From CAWAWP01 sp963841205 (GTDB lineage: Bacteria; Chloroflexota; Ktedonobacteria; Ktedonobacterales; JADMIN01): a DNA stretch of 64,000 nucleotides. The notes under the pieces were generated by a model that was not told the DNA's origin, made no database searches, and worked only from the letters and a program-made list of their open reading frames with translations. This document shows, piece after piece, positions 44,531 through 54,060 of this stretch. Location: positions 248,001-312,000 of the forward strand of contig CAWJCH010000040.1 of NCBI GenBank assembly GCA_963841205.1, read 5' to 3'. Both the position numbers and the translations under genes were made by a program. Within the stretch, counting starts at the first letter, position 1; each line of letters begins with the position of its first letter.

Positions 44531-47506
44531 ATGTCGCTACTCTGTATCCTCGCCTTCGGCGCGCCAGCCGTCGAAGCGAGCGGTCAGTCCATCGTCGTCG
44601 ACACGCGCAAGGCTATCGCCCTGCTTGTCTATCTCGCTATGGAGCGTCGCGCCCATACCCGCGACACGTTGGCCGCGCTGCTGTGGCCAGAGTACGACCA
44701 GCCCCACGCCCGCGCGACCCTCCGCCGCACACTCTCGACGCTCAGCCATGCGCTGCCACCCAACGCTCTCGTCATCAGTCGCGATACCATCGCCCTCGCC
44801 GACGACGCGGACCTCGCCTTCGACGTCGAGGCTTTCCGGCGGGCCCTTCGCCGCACGGCTGAGCACAAGCACGCCGAGAACGAGGTCTGCGCCGCGTGCC
44901 TCGCCCCCCTGCGTCAAGCGGTTGTGCTCTATCGGGGTGACTTCCTCGCTGGCTTCATCCTGCGCGACAGCGAGCCCTTCGAGGACTGGCAAGCCGCCCA
45001 GCGCGACGCCCTCCGCCGCGAGCTTGCCAGTGCCCTCGAGCGCCTGACGCGGCTGCTCATCGCGCAGCACGCCTTCGCCGAGGCACTGACCTACGCCCGC
45101 CGCTGGCTTGAGCTTGATCCACTCCACGAGACGGCGCATCGCTACCTCATGCGCCTCTACGACTGGTCTGGCCAGCACGCCGCCGCTCTCCGCCAGTACC
45201 GCTCTTGCGTGCAGATCCTCGACCGCGAGTTGGGCATCGCGCCGGTCGACGCCACCACCCGCCTCTACGAGGCCATCCGCGAGCATCGCGCGCCACCGCC
45301 CCTTGCCCGCTCCGTTTCCTCCAAGCCCGTGCCAGTTGATTCGCCGCGTCCCGGAGCCAAGGGCGGCGCCGCGTCTGGCCTCCCCGCATCCTCACCGACG
45401 CCACTTCCGCCCGTGCGTCATGCTCTCTTCGTGGGGCGGACGGCGGAGTGGCGCGACGCCCTCGTGGCCTATCAGCGCGCCGCATCTGGAGGATATATCC
45501 TCGCCGTCGAGGGTGAGGCGGGCATCGGCAAGACTCGACTGGTGGAGCGTCTGGCGACGCACGCTCGCGAAGCCGGCGCGCCCGTCGTCATGACTCGCTG
45601 CTACGAGGGCGAAGAGACGCTGGCCTACGCCCCGATTGCCGCCGCGCTGCGCGCCGCCCTCGCGCAAGACGCTGCACGCGCGCGCCTGGCTGGCCTGCCC
45701 GATCACTGGCTCGCCGAAATCGCCCGCCTGACACCCGAAGTCGCCACGCTTCGGACTGGCGTGTTCGCCGCCCCGCCGCTGGATAGCCCCGGCGCGCAGA
45801 GCCGCTTCTTCGAGGGGATGCGCCAGGCGTTGACCACCGCGCTCGGCAGCGCACCGCAACCCGGCCTGCTCTTCCTCGACGACCTCCACTGGGCCGACGT
45901 CGCTTCGCTCGCCATGGTGGCCTATCTCACCCGCCGCATCCCCGACGCGCCGTTCTTGCTCGTCGTCGCCTGGCGCGGCGCGGACGAGTCGCCAGAGCAT
46001 CCGCTGCGCCAGTGGCTCGCCGAGGCGAAGCGTGCCGGACGCGTCACCTACCTCCACCTCGACCGCCTCCCCGCATCCGCTGTGGAGGAGTGGGTCGCCG
46101 CCTCGCTTCCCGCGGACTCTGACCGTCCCCTTGCCGAGATCGCCAGCCGCGTTCATCAAGAGACCGAGGGCCTGCCCTTTTTCGTCGCCGAATACGTCCT
46201 GGCGCTGGCCAACGGCGCACTGGGCTCGCGCGACCAGCAGTGGAGCGTCCCCGGCGGCGTGCGCGACCTGCTACGCTCGCGGTTGCGCCTCCTCAGCGAA
46301 GAGACGCGACAGGTGCTCACCGCCGCCGCCGTGCTTGGCCACTCCTTCGACTTCGCCACCGTCCGCGACAGCAGCGGACGCAGCGAAGAAGAGGTCATTG
46401 CTGCCTTGGAATCCCTCACGCGGCACGGCCTGATCGCCGAGGTCGTCGGCACTCGCCCCGCTGGACCTACCTACGACTTCACGCATCAGAAGCTGCATGA
46501 GCTGACCTACGAAGAGACCAGCCTCGCCCGCCGCAGGCTGCTCCACCGCCGAGCCGCCGAGGCGCTGGTCGCGTTGGGCCACCGTCAGCGTGCGGGGGGA
46601 CTCTACGCGAGCCAGATCGCCCAGCACTACCTCGCCGCCGGGGATGAACCTGCCGCCGCCGAGTACTTCCGTATTGCCGCCGAGCGGGCCCGCTCGCTCT
46701 ACGCCAACGAAGACGCCTTGCGCGACTTCCAGCGCGCCCTCGCCCTTGGCCACCCCGACGCCGCCGCACTCCACGAGGCATCCGGCGACATGTACGTGTT
46801 GCTTGGCCAATACGGCAATGCCCTCACCAGCTTCGAGAACGCTGCCGCCCATGGCGACGACGCCTCCCTCGGGCGCTTAGAGCAGAAGCTGAGCAAAGTC
46901 CACGCTCGCCGCGGCAACTGGAACGCCGCCCAGAGCCACCTGGAGGATGCGCTCACCCTGCTCGGCGACGCCGACGAGCCCGCCCTCCGCGCGCACATCT
47001 ACGCCGAAGGGAGCCTGATCGCGCGCCGTCGCGGCGATGCCGACGAGGCCCAGGCGCGTGCCACGCGTGCCCTCGAATACGCCGTCGCCGGCGATGACCT
47101 CCGCGCCCTGGCCGAGGCTCACAATATGCTCGGCGTCCTCGCCAGCGACCAGGGCGACCACGCCGCCGGCATCCGCCACCTCGAACAAAGCCTTGAGCTT
47201 GCCGAGCGCGCGGAGAGCATGAATGCGCGGGCGGCTGCCCTCACCAACCTCGCGCTGGCGTTGGGCCGGGCGGGCGACGCCGAGCGTGCGTTGCGCCTCG
47301 CTGAAGAGGCGCTGGCCCTCTGCGCCGCCCAGGGCGACCGCCATCACCAGGCCGCGCTGCACAACAACATCGCCGATCTGCTCCATGCCGCCGGTCGCGC
47401 CGCTGAGGCCATGCCGCACCTCAAACAGGCTGTTGCAATCTTCGCCGAGATCGGCGTCGAGTCCGGCGCCGTCCAGCCCGAGATCTGGAAGCTCGCCGAG
47501 TGGTGA
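44531..47506 (+). CDS. BTAD-type transcriptional activator with AAA ATPase and TPR repeats
   Basis: A 991-residue SARP/LuxR-like STAND regulator. The ATG at 44531 has GGGAGGG six bases upstream; the ATG at 44525 overlaps that site. Order: winged-helix DNA-binding domain (residues 1-95, RKAIALLVYLAMERRAHTRDTLAALLWPE), BTAD (about 100-250, ending RSCVQILDRELGIAPVDATTRLYEAI), a Pro-rich linker, an ATPase with Walker A VEGEAGIGKTRLVERL and Walker B LLFLDDLHWAD, then TPR repeats (about 690-985). No C-terminal LuxR HTH. It probably activates nearby genes. It sits between the intact (40507) and dead (47529) multi-TM proteins, an arrangement echoed at 10464-13755. Confidence 0.93.
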   Translation: MSLLCILAFGAPAVEASGQSIVVDTRKAIALLVYLAMERRAHTRDTLAALLWPEYDQPHARATLRRTLSTLSHALPPNALVISRDTIALADDADLAFDVEAFRRALRRTAEHKHAENEVCAACLAPLRQAVVLYRGDFLAGFILRDSEPFEDWQAAQRDALRRELASALERLTRLLIAQHAFAEALTYARRWLELDPLHETAHRYLMRLYDWSGQHAAALRQYRSCVQILDRELGIAPVDATTRLYEAIREHRAPPPLARSVSSKPVPVDSPRPGAKGGAASGLPASSPTPLPPVRHALFVGRTAEWRDALVAYQRAASGGYILAVEGEAGIGKTRLVERLATHAREAGAPVVMTRCYEGEETLAYAPIAAALRAALAQDAARARLAGLPDHWLAEIARLTPEVATLRTGVFAAPPLDSPGAQSRFFEGMRQALTTALGSAPQPGLLFLDDLHWADVASLAMVAYLTRRIPDAPFLLVVAWRGADESPEHPLRQWLAEAKRAGRVTYLHLDRLPASAVEEWVAASLPADSDRPLAEIASRVHQETEGLPFFVAEYVLALANGALGSRDQQWSVPGGVRDLLRSRLRLLSEETRQVLTAAAVLGHSFDFATVRDSSGRSEEEVIAALESLTRHGLIAEVVGTRPAGPTYDFTHQKLHELTYEETSLARRRLLHRRAAEALVALGHRQRAGGLYASQIAQHYLAAGDEPAAAEYFRIAAERARSLYANEDALRDFQRALALGHPDAAALHEASGDMYVLLGQYGNALTSFENAAAHGDDASLGRLEQKLSKVHARRGNWNAAQSHLEDALTLLGDADEPALRAHIYAEGSLIARRRGDADEAQARATRALEYAVAGDDLRALAEAHNMLGVLASDQGDHAAGIRHLEQSLELAERAESMNARAAALTNLALALGRAGDAERALRLAEEALALCAAQGDRHHQAALHNNIADLLHAAGRAAEAMPHLKQAVAIFAEIGVESGAVQPEIWKLAEW

Positions 47507-47528
47507 CGCTCGTATCTCTGGATCCCAC

Positions 47529-48756
47529 CTAGCGTTCCGATCCCTCACTCTTGAGCCACAGCGAGACGTGCGCCGGCTGCATCGTCTCCGCCACCACCCC
47601 CACTCGGTGGGCGCGCAGCTCGGCGAGGTCCACATCCTGGCGCAGCGCCGCCCCGAACGCCCCCAGCGTGCGTGCCGCGTCGTACTTGCGCCGGTAGAAG
47701 CGCCGGTCAATGCCGCGCTGAATCTCCCGGCGCAGGGGACTGAAGAGGGCGGCGATCAGCAGCGTCGAGAGCACGATCAGCACCGGCTCTCGCGCCGCCG
47801 CCTCGCCGAAGATCGCGCGGACGACCTGCTACATGGCGACGATGCTGCCAAAGTAGATCGCCAGGAGGATGGCGGTGAGCGCGCCGTAGATCAGCGTGCG
47901 GCGGACGATGATGTCGATGTCGTAGAGGCGGTAGCGCAGCATGCCGATGCCCGCGCCCAGTGGCAGCGCGATGAAGGCTAGCGACGAGCCGAGGTCGACG
48001 ACGACGCTATTCGACGGATCCTGCCCCGCGGGCGTCACCAGCGTCGCCAGGAACTGCGCCGCAAAGATGAGGACTACCGCGCTGACGCCGCCGTAGACGA
48101 ACCACTTGATCTGCTACCGCTGTGCCCCCGAAGCGCTGCGATAGCGCACGATCACCGAGAGCAGCACCGCGAGCGCTGCCGGGATGACAAAGAGCTGATC
48201 CACGGAGAGCAGCGCGTCCATCAGCGGCGCCGCCCCAGCAATGCCGAGTGGATTTGGCACGTGCCCGCCTGGCTCCAACGGGCCAGGGTACAGGCCGGTG
48301 GTGACGGCATCGATCGCGATGAGGATCGCCACAAGCCACAGGAGCGGTCGCCAGCGACGTGATGGCAGTCTCCCATCGGGGAAGAGCAGCAGGAGCGACA
48401 TGCCAAGGCCAACGTTGAAGGGCCAGACGAGATCGCCCGCCGCATCGATGAGGCCGGTGCTCACCCGTGCGTCGGCGTGGACGGCGAGTGCATGCGCGAC
48501 GAATGACGCACTGAACGCGGTCATCGCCGTGCCCAGGCCGATGGCGCAGAAGATCCAGCCCACCCGTGTTGCGTGGCCGCTGCGTGACGATGAGCGCGCC
48601 CACGGTTGGGAACGCGAGGAACGCGACAAGTTGCATCACCAGGACGAGCATGCCTCCGGACCCCCTGCGGTCAATAACACCAGCGAGATCACGTAGGCGC
48701 CTGCGCAAACGAGCGGGATGAGCCATCCGGTCGTGACGGCTGCGCGATGTCTCACC
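47529..48756 (-). pseudogene. Dead paralogue of the multi-TM protein at 40507
   Basis: Start GTG 48756 (VRHRAAVTTGWLIPLVCAGAYVISLVLL) with AGGAG upstream; its first bases overlap the previous gene's stop (GTGA). Two frameshifts lie near 48660 and 48565 (MLVLVMQLVAFLAFPTVGALIVTQRPRNT, then VGWIFCAIGLGTAM in another frame). Two in-frame amber codons follow, at 48114-48116 (RYRSASGAQR*QIKWFVYGG) and 47829-47831 (FGSIVAM*QVVRAIFGE). The end FYRRKYDAARTLGAFGAALRQ and MQPAHVSLWLK aligns with the end of the intact protein. Four lesions make it non-functional. The last codons before the natural stop are preserved, so length and end are family-typical. Confidence 0.85.
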
Positions 48757-50344
48757 GCGGTCGCTCCTCCTCAGCCGTTCCAAGCGATCCTGGCCGTAGG
48801 TTCGCCCGCCCGCCGGCCGTCCCCATGCTCGACGGATGCCACAGCGGCTCCGTCGGCGCGCCCCTCGCTGTGCGCCGCCCGAAGACGCCCCGCAGCGCCG
48901 CGCGGGCGGCGAAGTGGCCGCAGAGCCCGTGGACGCCGCCGCCCGGCGGGGTGGACGCCGAGCAGAGATACAGCCCCTCCGCCGGCGTGGCATAGGGATT
49001 GGCTAGGTCCGGCGTCGCCACCGGCCGCGTGAAGAGCTGGAGCAGGTCCGCCTGCCCACCGTTGATGTCGCCGCCGACGTCGTTCGGGTTGTAGGCCTCC
49101 AGCTGCCGCGTGTCCATCGCGTGCCGCGCGAGGATGCGGTCGCGGAAGCCCGGGGCGAAGCGCTCGATCTGCGCCTCGATCCGCCCCGTCATGTCTTGTT
49201 CGGATCCGCTGGGTACGTGGCAGTACGCCCACGCGACCTGCTTCCCCGCCGGCGCGCGGCTCGCGTCGAAGAGGCTCTGCTGCGCCACCAGCACGAATGG
49301 GCGCTCCGAGGGCGCGCCCGCCCACATGGCGCGCTCGCTCGCGGCGATCGCCGGCAGCGTGCCGCCCACATGCACCGTCGCCGCCCGCAGGCACTCCGGA
49401 TCGCGCCACGGGATCGGCCCGTCGAGCGCCAGATCGAGCTTGAAGACGCCCGGCCCGTAGCGATACCGCCCCAGCCGGCGCGCGTAGCCCGCGGGGAGCC
49501 GGTCGCCCGCGATGGCGATCAGCTGGCGCGGCGTCACGTCGGCCAGGATCGCCCGCGTCGGCGGCAACTCATCCAGCGAGGCGATCGTCCGCCCCGTCAC
49601 GATCACCCCGCCCAGCGCGCGCAGGTGCGCCGCCATCGCGTCCACGATGCGCTGCGAGCCGCCGCGCGCCAGCGGCCACCCCGCCACGTGCGCCATTGTG
49701 GACATCAGCATGCCCGCCGCCGCCGTCGGCGCTTGCTCAAGGGGCAACATCGCATGCGCCGCCACGCCCGCGAAGAGCGCTCGCGCCGGATCGTCGGCAA
49801 AGGTCCGCTCGGCCAGCCCCCGCGCCGATTGCAGCGCGTAGAGCCCGAAGCGCGCCAGCGCCAGCGACGCGAACGGCCGCTGAAACTGGTGCAGCACCCG
49901 CAGCGGCCCCAGCGCGCCGTCGGCAATCGCGCCCCAGTGCGCGATCGGCGAGCCGAAGAGCCGCCGCCACGCCTCCGCGTCCGCCGCCCCCAGCGTCCGG
50001 TCCATCGCGGTCGGGTCGCGCTCCAGCACCGCCACGCTCCCGTCCGGCAACGGGTGCGCCAGGGGCGCCGGCGCATGCACCCACTCCAGGCCGTACCGCT
50101 CCAGCGGCAGCGCCTGCAGGAACGGCGACGCCACGCCATAGGGATGGATCGCCGAGCAGACGTCGGAGACGAAGCCGGGGAGCGTCAGCTCCTTCGAGCG
50201 ACAGCCCCCGCCGATCTCCGCGCTGCCCTCATAGACGATGACCGAGTGCCCGGCTTGCGCCAGCGTAATCGCCGCCGCGAGGCCGTTGGGACCCGCCCCG
50301 ATCACCGCCGCATCGTACTCCGTGCTCGTAGCCACTGAGACCAC
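48752..50344 (-). CDS. Phytoene-desaturase-like FAD-dependent oxidoreductase
   Basis: A 530-residue flavoprotein of the CrtI/NAD(P)-binding amine-oxidase-like family. The N-terminal FAD motif is AAVIGAGPNGLAAAITLAQAGHSVIVYEG, followed by GGGCRSKELTLPGFVSD (the GGxxxS-x-x motif) and, near the end, GLYLCSASTPPGGGVHGLCGHFAARAAL (GxxxPGGGVHG). Some homologues act on carotenoids, but the group is broad (including PDE-like and RetSat-like proteins), and no other carotenoid genes are near. The start at GTG 50344 is plausible; GTG 50335 is an alternative. The stop overlaps the start of the pseudogene paralogue as GTGA, so the two were translationally coupled. Confidence 0.85.
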   Translation of the reverse strand: MVSVATSTEYDAAVIGAGPNGLAAAITLAQAGHSVIVYEGSAEIGGGCRSKELTLPGFVSDVCSAIHPYGVASPFLQALPLERYGLEWVHAPAPLAHPLPDGSVAVLERDPTAMDRTLGAADAEAWRRLFGSPIAHWGAIADGALGPLRVLHQFQRPFASLALARFGLYALQSARGLAERTFADDPARALFAGVAAHAMLPLEQAPTAAAGMLMSTMAHVAGWPLARGGSQRIVDAMAAHLRALGGVIVTGRTIASLDELPPTRAILADVTPRQLIAIAGDRLPAGYARRLGRYRYGPGVFKLDLALDGPIPWRDPECLRAATVHVGGTLPAIAASERAMWAGAPSERPFVLVAQQSLFDASRAPAGKQVAWAYCHVPSGSEQDMTGRIEAQIERFAPGFRDRILARHAMDTRQLEAYNPNDVGGDINGGQADLLQLFTRPVATPDLANPYATPAEGLYLCSASTPPGGGVHGLCGHFAARAALRGVFGRRTARGAPTEPLWHPSSMGTAGGRANLRPGSLGTAEEERPR

Positions 50345-50370
50345 ACTTCTTCTCGCCGCAACGATGCCTT

Positions 50371-51168
50371 CTAGCCGCGCCTGAACCAGCGCGTCGGCCC
50401 GAGGATGATCGTCCGCACCGCGGAGTTATGGACGATATTCTTAGCGTACGACCACCGCACGCGCGGATCCACGCAGACCACCTCAGACTGCACCGGCTGG
50501 TCCGTCACCGCGAAGTGCGTCGCCACCGCGCTGAGCGTACGCCGCCAGAATTTATCCTCTTGGTGATGTCCGCCAAGCCGCAGCCCCATCTCGTAGAGCG
50601 GATCATTCGCCCGCATCAACACCTGCGCCTGCGCGACCGTCACGTCATCCTGCGCGTACGCGCTGAACGTGATCCACCCCGCGAACATGTGGCCCTGCGG
50701 CGTCATCAGCGTGAACGACTCATCGTCGGCATAGAGCACCAGTACGCCTGTCGAGAGTGGCATGCCACCGGCGCGCACCGTCAGCAGCGCCACCTCGCCC
50801 GGCGTGATGCCCGTCAGCGGCACATAAAAGCGATTGCCGCGCGGCCAGAATTTCGGGAAGTTCTCCTTCCACACGCGGATCACCTCCACCGGCGTCGCCG
50901 AGGAGCCCACGAGCCGCACGTGATAGGTCTTCTGCCACATCTTGCCGAAGCCCTGCAGCGGTCCCACCACGCTGCGGCCATCCACGTTATTCACCTGATT
51001 GCGCGGCGCGGCGCCCACCTTCAGGTGCGTGCCCTCGCGCGCCCAGAATGCCGCGTCGCGCGGCGCATCCCCCGCCGGGACCTCTGGCGTGTCTACCTGG
51101 GCAGAAGTATCGGTCGCATTGGTCGTGCCCGCCTCGGTTGCGGCGGTGGGGTCCGATGGAGACGACAT
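50371..51168 (-). CDS. Unknown protein with SRPBCC-like C-terminus
   Basis: A 265-residue soluble protein; I do not recognise it with confidence. The ATG at 51168 has GGAGGAGG upstream. After a Thr/Pro/Ala-rich N-terminus (residues 2-50), the body alternates strands and helices: YHVRLVGSSATPVEVIRVWKENF, FWPRGNRFYVPLTGITPGEVALL, and TLMTPQGHMFAGWITFSAY. The C-terminal third has MRANDPLYEMGLRLGGHHQEDKFW, typical of lipid-binding START/SRPBCC-like or DUF1990-type proteins, then VCVDPRVRWSYAKNIVHNSAVRT. It lies 26 bp downstream-adjacent to the flavoprotein on the same strand, so it may be co-transcribed. Substrate unknown. Confidence 0.55.
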   Translation of the reverse strand: MSSPSDPTAATEAGTTNATDTSAQVDTPEVPAGDAPRDAAFWAREGTHLKVGAAPRNQVNNVDGRSVVGPLQGFGKMWQKTYHVRLVGSSATPVEVIRVWKENFPKFWPRGNRFYVPLTGITPGEVALLTVRAGGMPLSTGVLVLYADDESFTLMTPQGHMFAGWITFSAYAQDDVTVAQAQVLMRANDPLYEMGLRLGGHHQEDKFWRRTLSAVATHFAVTDQPVQSEVVCVDPRVRWSYAKNIVHNSAVRTIILGPTRWFRRG

Positions 51169-51356
51169 GATCGTCCTCCTCCCGTTCTTAAATCCCGTAG
51201 CCAACACTACTTGGAAAAGCCGTATGGCCCAGTGGGTGAGCTTCCCCCCTCACCAGTGGGGAAGAGGGCCAGGGAGTTAGGTCAGCAAGGCAGGATGCTG
51301 CGTCACTCGCGATTCCCCTCTCCCCACCGGAGACGGGCTAGGGGTGAGGTCCCCCG

Positions 51357-51719
51357 CTATGAGAGGCGACCCGCCGCGGCCACCGCCGCGTTCTCGCTGT
51401 CGTAGATGCCAATGGCCTCGTTGAGCCGCGTCAACTCGAAGATGTGTTGGTAGTGCTCGCTCAGCCCGTAGGCGAGCAGGTGCTGCTTCAGCCGGTTCAT
51501 GCGGATCAGCAGCGTGACGAGCAGGCCGATGCCGCTACTGTTCATGTAATCGAGGCCCGAGAAATTGAGGATCACCACGCGCCCGTTCGGCGCGACCGCC
51601 TCACCGTAGGCATCCATGAGCTGCTGCTCGGCGAAGGACGTCACATCGCCCTTGATGTCGATGATGCTGATCGCCGGATCGACCCGTCGCACCGCCAGCG
51701 TGACCGTAGAGTCTGCCAT
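51357..51719 (-). CDS. STAS-domain anti-sigma-factor antagonist (RsbV/SpoIIAA-like), second
   Basis: A 120-residue STAS protein. The ATG at 51719 has GGAGGAA upstream. The fold is clear: ISIIDIKGDVTSFAEQQLMDAYGEAV, then VVILNFSGLDYMNSSGIGLLVTLLIRM, where the Ser of the DYMNSSGIG loop is the phospho-acceptor, then LLAYGLSEHYQHIFELTRLNEAI. It would be phosphorylated by the HATPase kinase and dephosphorylated by the PP2C phosphatase encoded upstream. It is the third gene of the partner-switching operon, 50 bp after the first STAS gene. Confidence 0.94.
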   Translation of the reverse strand: MADSTVTLAVRRVDPAISIIDIKGDVTSFAEQQLMDAYGEAVAPNGRVVILNFSGLDYMNSSGIGLLVTLLIRMNRLKQHLLAYGLSEHYQHIFELTRLNEAIGIYDSENAAVAAAGRLS

Positions 51720-51769
51720 GCCATTCCTCCCGCATCGCTTCGTGTCCGCGCGCTGCATATCGCAACCCG

Positions 51770-52126
51770 CTACCCCTGCTGAGCCTCCAGCGCGCTCGCC
51801 TCGTCCGAGTAGACCGACATGAAATCGGCGAGGCGAGTGATGTTGAATATCTCCACGTAGTGCTCACTCAACCCGCACGAGAGCAGCCTGCGGTGCGCCT
51901 TGCGGGCCTTGGCCAGCAGCGTCACGATCAACGCGATGCCGGTGCTGTTGATGTAGTCCACGTCGGCGAAGTTGAGGAGGACGGACTCCGGCGCCTCGCG
52001 CTCGGCCTCCTCATAAGCCGCGTTCAGCGCTTCCTCGGCGAAGCCGTTGATCTCCCCATGCAGCTCGATCACCGCGATACGTGGCCGGTGATGGCGCACG
52101 CGCGCCTCAAGCGGTCTGGCTGCCAC
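51770..52126 (-). CDS. STAS-domain anti-sigma-factor antagonist, first
   Basis: A 118-residue STAS protein. Its start overlaps the end of the kinase/phosphatase gene by 20 bp. The fold runs IAVIELHGEINGFAEEALNAAYEEAE, then VLLNFADVDYINSTGIALIVTLLAKA, with the phospho-acceptor Ser of the DYINSTGIA loop, and LLSCGLSEHYVEIFNITRLADFM. It is clearly related to the following STAS gene (SGLxEHYxxIFxxTRL in both) and probably arose by tandem duplication. Two parallel antagonists under one phosphatase/kinase is unusual. The sigma factor or other target lies elsewhere. Confidence 0.94.
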   Translation of the reverse strand: MAARPLEARVRHHRPRIAVIELHGEINGFAEEALNAAYEEAEREAPESVLLNFADVDYINSTGIALIVTLLAKARKAHRRLLSCGLSEHYVEIFNITRLADFMSVYSDEASALEAQQG

Positions 52127-53738
52127 TGGTGGCCCCCTCTCGATGGATAATCAGCTCGACGGTGTGGTGGGCCTCGTCACTGGTGATCTGCATCTCGTCC
52201 ACCAGATGCTTGATGAGAAAGAGGCCCCAGCCGCGCGGCGTTTGCTGCTCGCTGAGCTTCGCCTCAAGGTCCGGCTCAGGCGCCTCTGGGATAGGTCGCG
52301 TGCCGCCCTCGTCGGAGATATGCACCGCCACCGCGCCCGCAGACGCGTCCACCTCGATGCGCACGGGCAGATCCGCCCGATAATGATTGCCGTGCTCCAT
52401 CGCGTTCATCGTCGCCTCGGCCACCGCCGTCTTCAGTTGCTCCACCTTCTTCGCCAACAGACCCAGCCCGTCAATCGCCTCGCCCACGCGCTTCATCGCC
52501 ATGCGCTCGTTACCCGGCGCGCTCGCCACCTCGAACGCGTCCAGCCGCTCCCAGCCCTCTTTCGCCGGTTCGCCCGCGGGGATGCCGCGAATCGGCCAGC
52601 CCTGCTCGCGCTGCAGCGAGACCAGCGTCACGTCGTCCTCCTGCTCCCAGCCCGCCCCGGTGAAGATGGCGAGCTGCGCCAACATGCGCTCGATCAGCGG
52701 AACCTCGTCGGTCCAGTCGCCCATCAACGCCGCCAATCGTGGGAAGCCGAACATGTCGCGATCGGGATTGTGCGCCTCCACTAGGCCATCGCTGTAGAAG
52801 AGCACGCTGTCCCCTGACGCCAGCGTCGTCTCGCGCTCCTCGTAGCGCATCCCCGGCATCAGGCCCAGCGGCATGCCGGTCGCCCGCAGCTCGCATGCGC
52901 CCCCTCGCAGCCGGTGATAGGGCAGATCATGCCCGGCGTTGGCGTAGACCAAGCGCCCCGACTCCGGCTCCAGGATGCCGTAGAGGCACGTCACGAACAT
53001 CTTCGCCGGGATGTCCGGGCAGAGCAGGTCGTTCGCGCGCTCGAGTACCTGCCCCGGCGACGCCCCCGCCTGCGCCGCCGAGGTGCGTAGGATGCTGCGT
53101 GTCGTCGCCATCACCAGCGCCGCCGGCACGCCCTTATCCGTCACGTCGCCGATCACGATCCCCAGCCGCCCGTCGTCGAACGGTAGAAAGTCGTAGAAGT
53201 CGCCGCCGACCGCCCGCGCCGGCTGGTAATATGCCTCCACATGCCAGCCCGGCAGCGACGGTAGCTCCTTGGGCAGAAGCGTCTGCTGGATGATCCGCGC
53301 GATGCGCATCTCCTGCTCGAGGCGCTCGCGCTCGCGCGCCTCGGCTTTCTGCTGCCGCACGAGCTGACCCACGCGCACCGCCGGGGCCGCCTGCGTCGCC
53401 AGCGTGTTCAGCAGCCCGCGATCGTCGGAGGAGTAGTCCTGCTCGCTTAGGCGCGGACCGAGGTTCAGCACGCCGATTAGCTCGCCTTGGCTCACCAGCG
53501 GCACCGCCACCACCACCCCCGCCGCCCGTAACGCGCGCAGCGCCGGAGAGTCGAGATGGAGCCGCGCGAGGTCCACTGTCCCCGGCGAGCTAAGGAAGTA
53601 CGCCACGAGGGGGTCGTGCGAGGCGATATCCACGGGCGGCTCATCGCTCGTGTGCCGTGGCGCCGGTTTCTGCGCCTCCTGCGGACGCGCCCGCCGTGCG
53701 GGGAATCTGGCCCGGAACAAACCGAAGAAGTATGCCAT
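52107..53738 (-). CDS. GAF-SpoIIE phosphatase-HATPase fusion (RsbU/RsbW-like)
   Basis: A 543-residue regulator combining opposing activities. The ATG at 53738 (MAYFFGLFRARF) is preferred to GTG 53759. Order: an incomplete GAF-like sensor (residues about 40-150, VVVAVPLVSQGELIGVLNLGPR), a coiled coil, a PP2C SpoIIE phosphatase (about 155-370, with AVGGDFYDFLPFDDGRLGIVIGDVTDKGVPAALVMA, FYSDGLVEAHN and EDDVTLVSL giving the metal Asp residues), then an HATPase-c of the RsbW/SpoIIAB type (about 400-535, with AVAEATMNAMEHGNHYR as the N box and RGWGLFLIKHLVDEMQI as the G2 box). It is the first gene of an operon with two STAS antagonists. The kinase/phosphatase fusion implies a self-contained switch. 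Confidence 0.94.
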   Translation of the reverse strand: MAYFFGLFRARFPARRARPQEAQKPAPRHTSDEPPVDIASHDPLVAYFLSSPGTVDLARLHLDSPALRALRAAGVVVAVPLVSQGELIGVLNLGPRLSEQDYSSDDRGLLNTLATQAAPAVRVGQLVRQQKAEARERERLEQEMRIARIIQQTLLPKELPSLPGWHVEAYYQPARAVGGDFYDFLPFDDGRLGIVIGDVTDKGVPAALVMATTRSILRTSAAQAGASPGQVLERANDLLCPDIPAKMFVTCLYGILEPESGRLVYANAGHDLPYHRLRGGACELRATGMPLGLMPGMRYEERETTLASGDSVLFYSDGLVEAHNPDRDMFGFPRLAALMGDWTDEVPLIERMLAQLAIFTGAGWEQEDDVTLVSLQREQGWPIRGIPAGEPAKEGWERLDAFEVASAPGNERMAMKRVGEAIDGLGLLAKKVEQLKTAVAEATMNAMEHGNHYRADLPVRIEVDASAGAVAVHISDEGGTRPIPEAPEPDLEAKLSEQQTPRGWGLFLIKHLVDEMQITSDEAHHTVELIIHREGATSGSQTA

Positions 53739-53944
53739 ACTTTGCTCGCCTCTCAGCACCGCGTCTGACGACGTGCGACGTCGTTCAGCCCTAGTGTACG
53801 CGGCACCGCGTCACGCGAACGTTACGGCGCCCGTTACGAGGATGTTCACAGCACACGAACTATGACTACGGTCAGCGAGTTCCTGGGTAACAATAGCGTA
53901 TGGAAGATCAGCCGGGTGCCCGCCGACCGCGAGCGCTACACCAC

Positions 53945-54060
53945 CGTGACGACCGTCAGCGTGGCGGCGGCCAAGTCCACATCCTTCCAGCGCAAACCGA
54001 ACAATTCGCTTTGCCGCATGCCCGTGGAGAGCGCCAGGACACAGAGGACTGAAAGCTTAT
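53945..54060 (-). pseudogene. Tyrosine recombinase fragment (catalytic Arg region)
   Basis: On the minus strand the sequence reads LALSTGMRQSELFGLRWKDVDLAAATLTV, the segment around the first catalytic Arg of tyrosine recombinases (TGMRxxELxxLRWxDVDL). It then meets a stop. Flanking parts do not continue the gene. It is a scar of a lost integrative element. Confidence 0.7.

Noticed and set aside
49121..50338. Plus-strand ORF of 405 codons
   Set aside because: It lies opposite the phytoene-desaturase-like gene and has Arg/His/Gln-biased content with no motif.
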